This document shows, one piece after another, positions 46,701-57,587 of a DNA stretch of 64,000 bases. The translations under genes and the position numbers were made by a program. Position 1 is the stretch's first letter, and every line of letters begins with the position of its first letter. The stretch comes from Micractinium sp. NFX-FRZ (Eukaryota; Chlorophyta; Trebouxiophyceae; Chlorellales; Chlorellaceae): positions 124,001-188,000 of the forward strand of contig JAPTJF010000051.1 in assembly GCA_029339195.1 (NCBI GenBank), in the 5' to 3' direction. Under the pieces are notes generated by a model. That model was not told the DNA's origin. It did no database searches and saw only the letters and a program-made list of their open reading frames with translations.

Positions 46701-49700
46701 AAGGGAAGAGGAGAGTGCACAGCACATCCTCATCCTGTGTGTGTGGGGCGGGGGGGGAGGGGGCGAGGTGAGGGCAGGGTAGGGTGGGGCAAAGGCAGGG
46801 ATGGGGTGCACAGCACATCCTCATCCTGTGGAGGGGCGAGGTGAGGTGGGGTGAGGGAAGGGTAGGGTGGGTCAAGGGAAGGGGTGGAAGCCCGGCACAT
46901 CCTTGTCTAGTGGAATAAAGAAGGGTGGGGAGCAAGAGGGGCAGGAAGGGGTGCGCAGGCCGGGCAGGGGGGCAGTGACCAAGGAGTGGCAGGTAGATTG
47001 CACACGCGCGCCAAAAGGGCCGAATGGAGGGGTGCATGGTTGCAGAGAGCGGGTTGTGCACAGGATGGGGTGTGCCGTGAGTGCAAAAGGCAGCGATTCA
47101 TGGCCTGCCTCGGGAGGGAGGCGGGCGTGTTGCCGCCCGCTTAGTCAGGGCTGGGGTTTGGGTGTGGCACCGAGCATGGCACGCCATGCATGGCGCGGGC
47201 CTCACGGGAGCGGCGGCCCACTTCAGGCCGCCGCTTCGGCCGCGCCGCAGTCGGTGCGTGTGGGGGGGTGGGGATGCGTGGTGGTGCAGATGCGGGCAGC
47301 GAGGCAGCAGTGCAGGAGGTACAGGAGGCGGTGCGTGGGGTGAGTGCCCACAAGCCAAAAGGTCAAGGTCAGGCCAGCCAGCCAGGCTGCACACACAAGA
47401 TGCGTTCAGTTCTGGCCCCAGTTCAGCCGCAAGTGAGTAAGCTGCACACTGTTGAACCCTGCTGCGCCTCCGCTCCACTTGAGCACAAGCAAGCACGCCC
47501 GCACACCCAGCGCACAACCCGCACCTGCACAATCCTGAGCGGTCGCCCCGGGAAGCGCTCCTGCGCGGTGGCCAGCGCCTCGCCCTCCTCCCGCCCCACC
47601 ACCCATCGGTCCATGACCTCGCTGGGGGCGCCCGGGTTGCCGCGCTCCTCCTCGCTCTCGTCTGCGGGTGCAGGGCCGGGCAGAGGGGGGAAGTTGTGTG
47701 GATGAGTTCCAGGCGCAGTGAACCTGTGCTGCAACCTGTGCCTCGCCTCGTGCTGCCCACCGTCGTGGCCGTGTGCGTCTGATCTGGTCTTCATCAAACG
47801 GTGTTGATTAGAGATGAAATAGTGGCGTGGAAGGGCATTGGAGGCCCGCCCTGTCCAAAGCACCCGAAGGCCACCGCACGGCCCAGCCAACCCTCCAGAG
47901 CAGCCTCCACCCACCCCTCTCCTCCCCAGCCCCTGCACATTAACAGTCAAGCAGCATGTAGCGAGCGGGGATGCAGTGGCCGCCACCACAGCACCTCTCT
48001 ACCCCCACTCAGTGTGTGCCACACGCCCCACCCCAACTTCCAGCCCCTGCAGCCCACCTTCGAGCAGGACAAAGTAGGCAGGGATGCGGTTCGCCCCAGC
48101 ACAGCACCTCTCCATCCCACTCCGTGCTTGCGCACACACCGCCCCACCCCCACTCCCAGCCCACCTTCGAGCAGGATGTAGTAGGCGGGGATGCGGTGGC
48201 CCCACCACAGCTGGCGGGACACGCACCAGTCCCGGATGTTCTCCATCCACCTGCGGAGGGAGGGGCAAGGAGGGGAGGAGTGGAAGACGTTGGGAAATGA
48301 AATGTTGCGCATGCGAGGCCAGGAATGCATGCGCAACCACAGGAGGACGGGGATACGTGCCAAAACGGATTCGGAGGCAGGCCGGGGTCAGGTGCAACGT
48401 CTCAAGACACCGCACACGTAGGCCACATGCCTGCATCAACAGCACTGCCATGCTTCGATATGTAGTGTGCCTGGCACACCTGCCGGCACAGAAGAAGGAA
48501 TGAACACAGCCGCCCTCACCTGAACCAGGTGGTCTCAAAGTCCTTGGGGATGATCTCCAGCCGGCCGTCGCGCACCGCCGCGCAGCCATCCGCCGCCATC
48601 TGCTGGCAGTTGACCCACCACTGCGGCTTGAGCACCGGCTCAATCACGTCCTTGGAGCTACAGATGGGGGATGGGGGAGAGCAGCGGGCATGTGGGTGTG
48701 AGGGTGGCAGGTTGGGGTCAAGGGAGCGGCAGGCGGGCTCGAGGCGAGGGCTTGAGCAACGGTGCAATGCCGCCCTTGGCAGCTGAGCAGGGGAGCCGGA
48801 AAGCGGCAAGGAGCCGGTTGGGCGCGCTGCTTGCATGTGCAGCTCCTCGCAATGTGCCCCAGCGCGTGCTTGCACCTTGCTCCCCTCCCTGCTCACCGTG
48901 AGCACAGCCCCAGGCGCATGGGGTTGTCCAGGGTGCCGCGGAAGAGGCCCTTCTCCTTCAAGAAGTCGACCACCGTCACGCGCGCCTGCACCACAAACGT
49001 TGAAGGGGACGAGCACGGCCAAGCAGAGCGCGGGGGGTGAGAGGCAGAGGGTGGAAAAGAAAAGAAAGGACCCTTCTGCAGCGATTGACCAGCGTCATGC
49101 GCGCCTGAACAGAGATGAGCGGGGGGCGCCGAGTGCAGGAGTGAGGAGGGAGGGAGATAGAGGAGCAGGGGGCTTCCAACCCATGCACACACTCCCCCCT
49201 TGCCCACTCGGGATCACTTGTACTGTTGTTGCCCTCGTGTTCTCAACATTACCGCCACCCCCACACACCTTGAAGCGCGGCTGCCCCGCAAACTGCCCCG
49301 TCTCGTTGGCGTTGATGTTGCCGTTGTCGTCAAACACGTTTATGAACTCCAGGCCGTGGCGCTTGCCGGTGAGGAAGTCGTTGGGGTCGTGGGCGGGGGT
49401 GATCTTGACGGCGCCTGCACACAGAGGGGGAGCAGGGAAATAAAGAGGGGGCACGCGTCAGCGGGCAAGGAAGAGTGGAGGGAGTTCGGGGGTGGTCTTG
49501 GCAGCGATTGTGCAGAGGGAACGATGGAGGGGGGATTATGTCCTTGCTTGACCTCTTGACTGAACCGAACCCTGATCCTGTTGATTCGCATCCAGCACTT
49601 TCATAACACCCTGGAGCCCCTCACTGAATTGTAACTCACAGTCGCTTTGCACCTACACCACACAGTACCATACCGAGCACTGCCAAGCAGTACCACGCTT

Positions 49701-52700
49701 AAACTCACCGGTACCAAAGGCCATGTCCACCAGCTCTGCGTCGCAGATGATGGGGATGCGGCGCCCGTTGACGGGGTGCACCACGTGCTTGCCGTGCAGG
49801 TGAGCATACCTGCAGGCATGCACGGCGGGTGGGGCAACAGGTTGCAGTGAGGGAGAGGGCTGGGAGTGAATGAAAAAACGTGTGCGTGCCGCGCAGGGGC
49901 GCATAGCTGCATGCATGGCGGGTGGGCGGGGCGGGAGGTTGCGGTGAGGGGTCAGGGCTGGGGGGAACTCGGGACACGCGTGCTTGCCGTGCAAATGCGC
50001 TTAGCCACTGGGAAGGTGTCCATGGGTGGGGGGCAGCGGTGGAGTGGTGCAGGCAAGCACGGCAGGAAAGCAAACAAGGCACGGCCCACGCACCGCGGGT
50101 CCTCCGGGTGCACCGCCACCGCCGTGTCCCCCAGCATCGTCTCCACACGTGTGGTGGCTACAACAACCTCGCCTGCAGGGACAGGGAGGGAGAGACAGAA
50201 GTGTGAGGTCAGAGTGCCACCAGGCAGGCAGGCTGTGTGGGAGGCCTGGCAAGGGGTAGCCACAGTTGCACAGGAGGGTCGGCGGGGCGGCCGGCAGGGG
50301 GCGGGCGGGGCAATCAGGGCGGCAGGAATGCAGGTGCGCTGCAGCAGATGTACAGTCGGGCAGCAGCGCAACAGACCACCCAAACTGCGCGCCTCACCCT
50401 CCAATGCCTCCCTGGCTGAACACCCACTCACCGCTGCCGTCCTCCAGTGGGTAGGCAAAGGATGTGAGCACGCCAAACTCCACCAGCTCGTCGTACCCGG
50501 GCACGCTCATCTGGGTGCGTTGGGGGATGTCAATGTAGTCCACCTGAAGGGAAGGGGGGAGGGAGGCAACTCCTCTGTTAGTCAGGACCTATCAGCCCCA
50601 GCCTCAAGTGGAAGCCGGGGGTGTCGATGTGGTCCACCTGCGTGTGAGATAAGGGCACATGCCTGTCAGCTGCAGCTAAAGCGAAAAGCCAGGGAGTATC
50701 GATGCAGTCCACCTGCGTCACGGAAGGGGAAAAGGCACAGCTGTTCATTAGGACATGTCAGCTTCCGTCTAAAGCGAAAGCCGGGGATGTCGATGTAGTC
50801 CACCTGCGTGTGAGAAAAGGGGCGTGATGTTGTGTTGGGGGCATGCCAGGTGCAAAGTAAAGGCCAGAAAAGTCGGCGCAGTCCACCCGCGCAGGAGCAA
50901 GGCACAACAGGCGCGTGCGCATATCACAAGGGTCTACATGACCAGGGGCGCTGAGAACATGCGCAGCACAGCACAGCGCAGCATGGCACAGCACAGCACA
51001 CCTCAGCATGGCAAAGCACAGCACAGCGCAGCACAGCACAGCACAGCCCTCCTCACACCTCGATGTCAGACACCGCTGTGCGCAGCTTGCAGCACCAGTT
51101 GACCAGGCGGTTGTCGCTGCGGGTGGAATATGGGATGGGTGGGAGGGGGGGATGGAGTGAGAGGTGCGCCTGGTGGAGCGGAGGCGGGTGGGAGGACACA
51201 CGTGCAAGCGCGTGTGCATGTGTGTAAAGCATTTCCGGGGCACGCATGGACGGTTGAACAAGAAGCACACCCAGGCACGTCAGATGCATGAGGCTCACCG
51301 GTAGATGAGGCCCTCCTGGTGCAGCCGCACAAACGCCTCCTTCACTGCCGCGCTCAGGTTCTCGTCCATCGTGAAAGCCTGTCGAGTGAGAGCGAATGAA
51401 GCAGGAGACAGGTGATGAGGTATCAGGCATGCTGGACGTTGAGGGCAGGGCAGCGCTCAGGTGGTCTTCTCGCCCGTGGCGAACGCCTAAAGCTGGGGGA
51501 GGCCCAGCAGGAGGTCCGGAAAAGGACACTTTGTCACACGGCTGCTTTCTCCCAGCTTGCGGTTCACGTTCACACGTCCCCACCCTCGCCCCAACCTTGC
51601 ATCTCAGCCCCAGACGCCCCCCCACCCCCCTGCCGTCCCACCCACCTTGCGGCTCCAGTCTACGGACGACCCCAGGCGGCGCAGCTGGTCAAAGATGCGG
51701 TCCCCATACTCGTTCACCCACTTCCACACCTCCTCCAGGAAGCCCTCACGCCCTGCATGGAGAGGCGAGGGAGGCATTTGACGTCATTTTTTGCATTCCG
51801 ATGTCCCACACCTGACCCCTCTTGCTGAAGGCTCTGCGCAAGCTGCATCACATAATGCGTTGCTGGGGGAGGCACAGGTAAGGGCAGTGCGAGGTGGAGA
51901 GGGTGGCAAGGGAGGCAGGGCAGGGAGCGCAGCGGGCGGGTGCAAGGATGACGTGGCGGGTGCATGTGCGAGGGAGGCAGGGGCGGGCAGGGGCGACGGG
52001 GCGAGCTGGTGTGGCTGGCATGGACAAGCGGGTGTGACGGGAAGGTGCGGGTCACCCCCTCACCCAGGTCGTGCCGCGTCTTGCCCTGCTCCCGCGCAAT
52101 CTTCTTCTCCACCACAGTCTGCAGGGGAGGTGCAGCACAACGTGGTGCTCAGCTTACGATCCCCCCAGACAGACAGAAACAAGAAAGAATGAACCTCAGC
52201 GTTCTTCTTGGGCTGCCAGGGGGTCAGTTGTTGAGCCTGGGCCAGAGGCGACCGGTGGCTGGAACCCACAAGCGGAGGCGCAGTCGCAGCTGCACCTGCC
52301 ACAAGCCGCATCATGCCTCCCCCACACACCCAACAGGGCCCCCCACACGCCTGCTCGGGCTCACCTGTGTGGCGATGCCCGCATGGTCTGTGCCGGGCAC
52401 CCAGAGCGTGTTGTACCCGCTCATGCGCCGCCAGCGCACAATTGTGTCCTGCGGGGCGGGACACAGAGCGAGCGGGTGCAGAGCAGGAGAGGACGGGGTG
52501 AGCCCAGCAGAGCAGAGCAGGCCCAGCAGAGCAGAGCAGGGGATCCCAGCAGAGAAGAGAGTCGGTGTGAAGGCGGCAGCCGGAGCAGGATGTAGGGGAA
52601 TGAAGGCAGCGGCTCAGCGGGCGCATGCACGCAGGTCGTGCCATGCCGGAACCGTACCCAGATGCCCCTCCCCCAAATCCTAGCTAGGCTAGCTCGCCTG

Positions 52701-55700
52701 GCCCTCAAGCTGCCCTCCAAATCCTTGCAGCACCTTCGCACACCTCAATGGCATGGTCCAGCTCGTGCCCAAATCGTACAGCCAGAGTTGTACTGCCTCC
52801 CTGCCTCACCTCGATGGCGTTTGTGAGTGCGTGCCCAATGTGCAGCGAGCCGGTGACGTTGGGGGGCGGGATGACGATGACAAAGGGCGGCTTGTCGGAG
52901 TCGAGGTCGGGCTTGAAGAAGCCGCTCTGCTCCCACCACTCGTACCTGGGGCACGGGCAGTACACAAAGAGCAGGGTACGGCAATCAGTTTGCTGGGGTT
53001 GAACATGGCGGCATGTACTGCATGAGGACCTCTGCTGGCAGCTGCTCCCTGCCAATCCCTCCCTCCCCCCGCCACCCTGTGTTACTAATCCCTCCCTCCC
53101 CCCCTCCCCCGGTCCTTCCTCACCAGGCCGCCTCCACGGCCTTCGGCGCATAGCCCTTGGGCATCTCCGCCGGCAGCTGCTTCTTCTCGCCTGCAGGGGT
53201 GGCGCGTGCGGCGTCCACCCACGCTTGCTGCTCGGCAGCCTCGGCCGCCTGCAAGCGGGGCGCGAGGGTGGTAGGGGGGGAATGGGTGATGAGAGGTGAG
53301 GGCGGAAGGGAGGAAGCAGGTGGTAGACCAGCAGGAGGGAGCGGGAGGGCAGGAGCTTGGCTTCACAGTCAGTTCACACACTCCGCTGCTGTCCTCGTGC
53401 CATCCTGCCACTCCATCATCACTCACTGCCACCTGCGACCACACCGGCATGTGCCTCCGCCTTGGCCTTCTTCCCTCCTGCCCTGCCCCTGCTTCCTCAA
53501 CCCTGCGCGCACCAGCTCATCAGGCACAGCAGCCGGGTGGGTGCCCCCTCACCTTCTTCGCCTCAGCCTCTGCCTTTGCCTTGGCCTTCTTCCCTCCCTC
53601 CCCGCCCGCCTTGGCCGCCGCCGCCTCCGCCTGCGCCTTGGCCTTGGCCTCCATCTTTGCCAGCTTGGCCGCCTTCTCGGCCAGCTTGGCGGCCTTGCGG
53701 GCGGCCTGCAGCGCCGCCTTCTCTGGGTCCAGCTCCTCGCTAGCAGCCTGCAGAGGGGATTAGAGTGCATAGAAGGTATGCAACACGTGGTTGTAACTAC
53801 GCTGTTCTAAGTTGACATGTGTTGACATCCAGTGAAAGGCGGCAGCTAGCAGCGCAGACTTCTCAGATCTGGGTGGAAGGCAGGTGAAAATACATGTGTA
53901 CTGTGAATGTGCAAGGCACGGCACAGCATGTGTGCTGTGGGTGCAAAATGGCGGTGCGGGGCCAAGGGTTGTGCGCGTAGCGGGGGTGACTCAGACAAGG
54001 CTGAAATTGTGTCAGCATTCAGCGCGTGTCGCTGCTCTGAATTTGATGGTACAAGGTTGATCCTCACCGCCACCCGGGCAGGCACAGACGCAGGCAGCGG
54101 CCAAGTGAGCGTGGGCAGCCAGGCAAGCAAGCGGGTGCACGTGAGCAAGGCAGGGTGGAGGCAGGGCGTACAAGACGAGGCATGGGTGAATGGTGAGCTC
54201 ACTGAGCAGGCACAGAGGCGCTGTTGTGCTAGAAGTTATGCACCGGCGAGGGTATACACAACACAGTTGCAGGGCAGCATAGGTGTGCTCTGTCCCCCGC
54301 TGCACTGCTAGCGCAGCTGGGACAAACTTGTGGCGCTCCACACAACCTCGGCTGCTTTCTCAGGGCACCAAGCCCACTCCCCCAGCTGCGGCAACCTACC
54401 CCAGCCGACGTCCCATCCTGCATCACCCCTGCCCACCGCACCAACCTGCGCACTGGAGGCTGCCTCGCTGGCGCCCTCGCCCTCGCCGCCGCCGCCGCCC
54501 TTCTTCTTCTTCTTCTTCTTGCCACCGTCTGCTGCCGCCGGCTCCGCCCAGCTGGCCGGCTGCTGGCTGAGCGCCACGGCGCCTGTGAGAAGCGTGTGGG
54601 AGGATGGGCAGGGCAGAGGCGCGGGCAGCTTTGAGACAGAGACAAGAGGCTGGCGGGAGGGCAGCATGTGCTGAAGTGTGTTGAGAAAGAAACAGGTGAC
54701 GAGGGCGGGCGGGCAGATAAAGAAGTGGGGGGAAGGAGGGGGGGAGTGGGGCTGTAGCGGGGATGTGGCCGCCGCGTATAACCCGGCACCCACGGGGTGG
54801 GGCGTGGGCTTATAAGAAGGCCTGGGTGTGTGCTCTGGCACCGCGTTACATCCGCCAAGGTTGTGGGCAGGCAAGCCCCGGCGGGAGTATAGTCGGTGCG
54901 GGTGGGCGGGCATGCGTGAGGGGGATGTGTGTGGGTGAGAGGCATGCATGCCGGTCTGTGCATAGGCATAGGCATTGGTGCCAATATAACTCCAGCCAGC
55001 ACACCGTGCAAGTACGGGCGGCAACATGGCAGCGGTGCCAACGATAGAGAAAGCACGCGGAGAAGATGAACAGGCAGCAGCCAGCGCTGGCGGCGGCACC
55101 CGAAACCAGACGCAGCGGCGGAGGCGGCACTCACCGAGCGCAGCAGCAAACTGGGGCTGCCCTGCACAGGCCTGCAGCCAGCGAGTGGTTGCGGGCTGCT
55201 GCTGCTGCACATCCTGGCCAAGCACCTCCTTGAACAGGGAGAGCAGGCTGGAAAGCACCGCCACGTCAGCTAGTGTGGGCGCTGCACCCGCCAGGTAGGC
55301 GCTGCCCGCCAGGGCCGCGTCCACCTGTGCCAGTGCAGCCTCCAGCGCTTGCCGCGCCTCGGCACGCTGCTCCGTGGTTGCTGCGGCCGCCGTGGGCTGG
55401 CACCATGCCGCTGCTGCCTGCTCAATGCTGCGTGCCGTGGCCAGCCAGCCATCTATGGCGGCGGCGGAGGCGGCGGGGTACAGCTCGGCGCCGCTGCCCA
55501 CGCTGGCAACTGCGGCAGGGGAGGCGGGGCTGGGGTTGATTGAGCAATGTGGGCGGTTTCATGCGTAAGGAAAACAGCCACGTTGCAACTGCATCATGTG
55601 GCCCGCCCAGGCAGACTTCCCAATTACACCCTCTGGCGCTGCCGCTCCGCTGCCTGCCCGCCTGCCCACCACCCCCGCTGCCTTGCACGCACCGTAGCGG

Positions 55701-55959
55701 GCAATGGCATCGCTTTGCTGGATCTTCTGGCCCTCCTCCGTCGTCAGCACGGGCTCCTGCAGGCGGCAGGGCAGCCAGGAGAGCGGTGAGCAGGATGATG
55801 TGCTGCATGGCAGCGGCGAAGGCGCTCCCAGAGCGGCGCGAGACGTGCCTGGCAATCGGCATCGGGGGGAGCCACCGCCAGCTTGAGGTTGGCGAACTGG
55901 GCGGCTATCAAGGCCATGTGTTGGGCCGGGTGGCCGGGCGGCGTGAGGAGCGACGCCAT
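40790..55959 (-). CDS. VARS: valyl-tRNA synthetase with GST-like N-terminal domain
   Basis: Charges tRNA-Val; cytosolic type. 35 exons, each junction in phase: 55959-55849, 55756-55693, 55509-55135, 54582-54446, 53747-53553, 53248-53124, 52945-52810, 52448-52365, 52118-52064, 51752-51646, 51378-51299, 51116-51059, 50543-50432, 50172-50094, 49809-49709, 49414-49269, 48985-48897, 48657-48520, 48250-48165, 47661-47525, 46646-46595, 46421-46296, 46072-45983, 45767-45688, 45445-45344, 45103-44999, 44804-44673, 44441-44360, 44226-44081, 43789-43689, 43386-43310, 43105-43029, 42731-42658, 42260-42121, 40881-40790; 1,296 aa. Exons 1-3 form a GST-like domain ([15 protein letters not shown]), exons 4-5 a Lys/Ala-rich linker. 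Catalytic HIGH ([15 protein letters not shown]) and KMSKS ([12 protein letters not shown]) are intact, as are the editing block [20 protein letters not shown] and C-terminal coiled coil. Exon 1 probably ends at a GC donor (CAG|GCACGT). No organelle presequence. Confidence 0.96.
41098..41782. repeat. five-copy dimeric tandem repeat in last ValRS intron
   Basis: Five copies of a ~75 bp core beginning CTGTCAGGGTA and containing GATCAGCAGGGGAATCAA start near 41098, 41249, 41393, 41532 and 41706. Copies 1 and 3 carry CGAATACAGATTGATCGATC; copies 2 and 4 carry TGGATACTGATTATTCGATC; copy 5 is mixed. The spacing is 139-174 bp, so the higher-order unit is about 290 bp. Most copies include the palindrome TGATCGATCA or part of it. 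Confidence 0.92.
46629..46910. repeat. ~90 bp tandem repeat across ValRS exon 21 acceptor
   Basis: Units containing AGCACATCCTCATCCTGTG recur at 46633, 46721 and 46811, with a worn copy at 46896. The first is the genuine 5' end of exon 21 plus acceptor; the others are intronic. Confidence 0.88.
50521..50893. repeat. ~75-100 bp tandem repeat across ValRS exon 13 acceptor
   Basis: Five units carrying a GTCGATGTAGTCCACCTG-like core end near 50545, 50640, 50715, 50805 and 50890. The first is the true 5' end of exon 13; the rest are intronic. Confidence 0.88.
50950..51050. repeat. GCACA/GCATG low-complexity repeat in ValRS intron
   Basis: Run of CAGCACAGCGCAGCATGG-like units directly next to the donor of exon 12. 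Confidence 0.8.
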
Positions 55960-56173
55960 GGCCGCAGCCTCGAGTGCGGGATCTCTCAGCAGGCTGCCAG
56001 TGCTGCCAGAGCTCGCATGCACGGCACACACATGTCCCGCCAATGCCTGCTGTGCTGGGCTCCAGCAGGATGGGGCCTCCCGCCCGCCACCTCCGCACGC
56101 ACATTGTGCCTGCCCACACCCCTGGAGGAGCTGCTGCCGGAAGTTTGTGACGGGAGAGCTAAACAGCAGCAGC
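55960..56173. promoter_or_regulatory. compact divergent promoter, ValRS / bL28c
   Basis: 214 bp separate the two start codons. Both genes serve translation (cytosolic tRNA charging and plastid ribosome). No TATA box was recognised. Confidence 0.5.
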
Positions 56174-57587
56174 ATGAGCGCCCTCACGAGCACCTTCGCC
56201 CCCTCGCGGGTGTTCGGCAGCAGCAGCAGCATGCGCGGCGCGGCGCTGCAGTGCAGCACCGCCAAGGTCATGGCGCCAGTTGCCCGCAGCAGCCTGGTTG
56301 TGGAGGGTGAGCGGGGCGGGAGGCTGCTCGCTTGCAGCCGGCGGAACGGCCTGGCGCCAAGCGCATTGCCGCCATGGGCAGCTGGGCTGTGGTTGTGGCT
56401 GGCCATGCGTGGCGGGCGAGCGGGGCAGCCGCTTCTGTGGTGCGGCGGCCGGCGGCTGGGCGGGCGGCAGGCCCTGGCAGCCTACGCTGGCAGCACTTGC
56501 TGTGCAGGCGATGCACACGCAGCAGCTTGCCCAGTCCATCGTGGCGCATGTGGCCTCCTGCCTCAGCTTGTGATGCTGCATGCCCTGTGCTCTCGCTGAT
56601 TGCCGCTGTCGCCCCGCCCCGCGCTGCTGCCTCCTTGTCCTCCGCCCGCCTGCAGCCAGCCGCGTGTGCGACCTGACTGGCGCGCGCGCCAACAACGGTT
56701 ACAACGTCACCTTCTCCCACAAGCGCAACAAGAAGCTGCAGCAGGTCAACCTGCAGTACAAGAAGGTGTACTGGCCGGAGGGGCAGCGGTGAGTGCCTTG
56801 CTGCACCTGGTTTCTCTGGGCATTGATGGTGTGTGCGGGGCTGCGGCTGCGGCAATGGGGCTTCATGCATGGTGCGGCGAGCAGGCAACGGTTTGTGCAT
56901 AGGTGTGTGGCGAACTGGTTTTGGCAAGACTGGCAGCTGCTCAGGCTGCATCACATCGGCGCCTGTGCACGCTCGGATGCTGCCCCAGTGCCTGCGTGCC
57001 GTCCCGCTTCTGACCCCGTCATGCATTGCCATCCTTTCCTCCCACTTGTTGTCACCTCCCCAGGTGGGTGAAGCTGCGGATCTCCACCCGGGCGATGAAG
57101 ACGATTGAGAAGCGGGGGCTGCAGGTAACGGGGGCCGGGGGCAGAGGGAAGCAGGGGACGTAGCGGCCAAGAGGCGTACTGCTGGGGCGCAGCTGCATAG
57201 GGTCACGTCAGCAGCGGTGGCCCAAGCCTTCTTGCTTGCACCCCTTGCAACTGCGGTCTCTGAACATGGCCACCCACTTATGATCTCTGGACCCTTTGAC
57301 AGGCACCCGTCATGCCCACGTGTGTATTCCAACCCCTGCTTTTCAACCATCCCCTCTTCCCGCAGGGCATGGCCGAGGAGGCCGGCATCGACCTGTGGAA
57401 GCTTCCCTTTGAGGACGCCCGCCCGCAGCGCAAGGAGTGGCTGGCCGCCAACCCCGCCAACCCGCCCATGGCCAAGAACAAGCGTGCCATGAAGAACGCT
57501 GACAAGCTGGCGGCCTCCACTAAGACCCCCCTGGTGGCACGCTACGTGCACGGCAAGATCGCGTACGTGCGCTCCGAGGCGCAGTGA
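56174..57587 (+). CDS. RPL28: plastid large-subunit ribosomal protein bL28c
   Basis: Exons 56174-56306, 56656-56788, 57064-57124 and 57366-57587; phases 1, 2, 0; 182 aa. Exon 1 is a Ser/Ala/Arg-rich chloroplast transit peptide ([19 protein letters not shown]). The mature part opens [20 protein letters not shown], the bL28 signature, followed by [16 protein letters not shown] and [19 protein letters not shown], as in plant plastid L28. A C-terminal extension ([20 protein letters not shown]) goes beyond the bacterial length. Component of the plastid 50S subunit. Divergent from the ValRS gene. A mitochondrial location is less likely given its similarity to plant plastid L28. Confidence 0.93.

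Noticed and set aside
46660..46910. extra real exons encoding DEDVL
   Set aside because: The intronic copies diverge within a few codons and none has an in-phase donor leading to conserved ValRS sequence.
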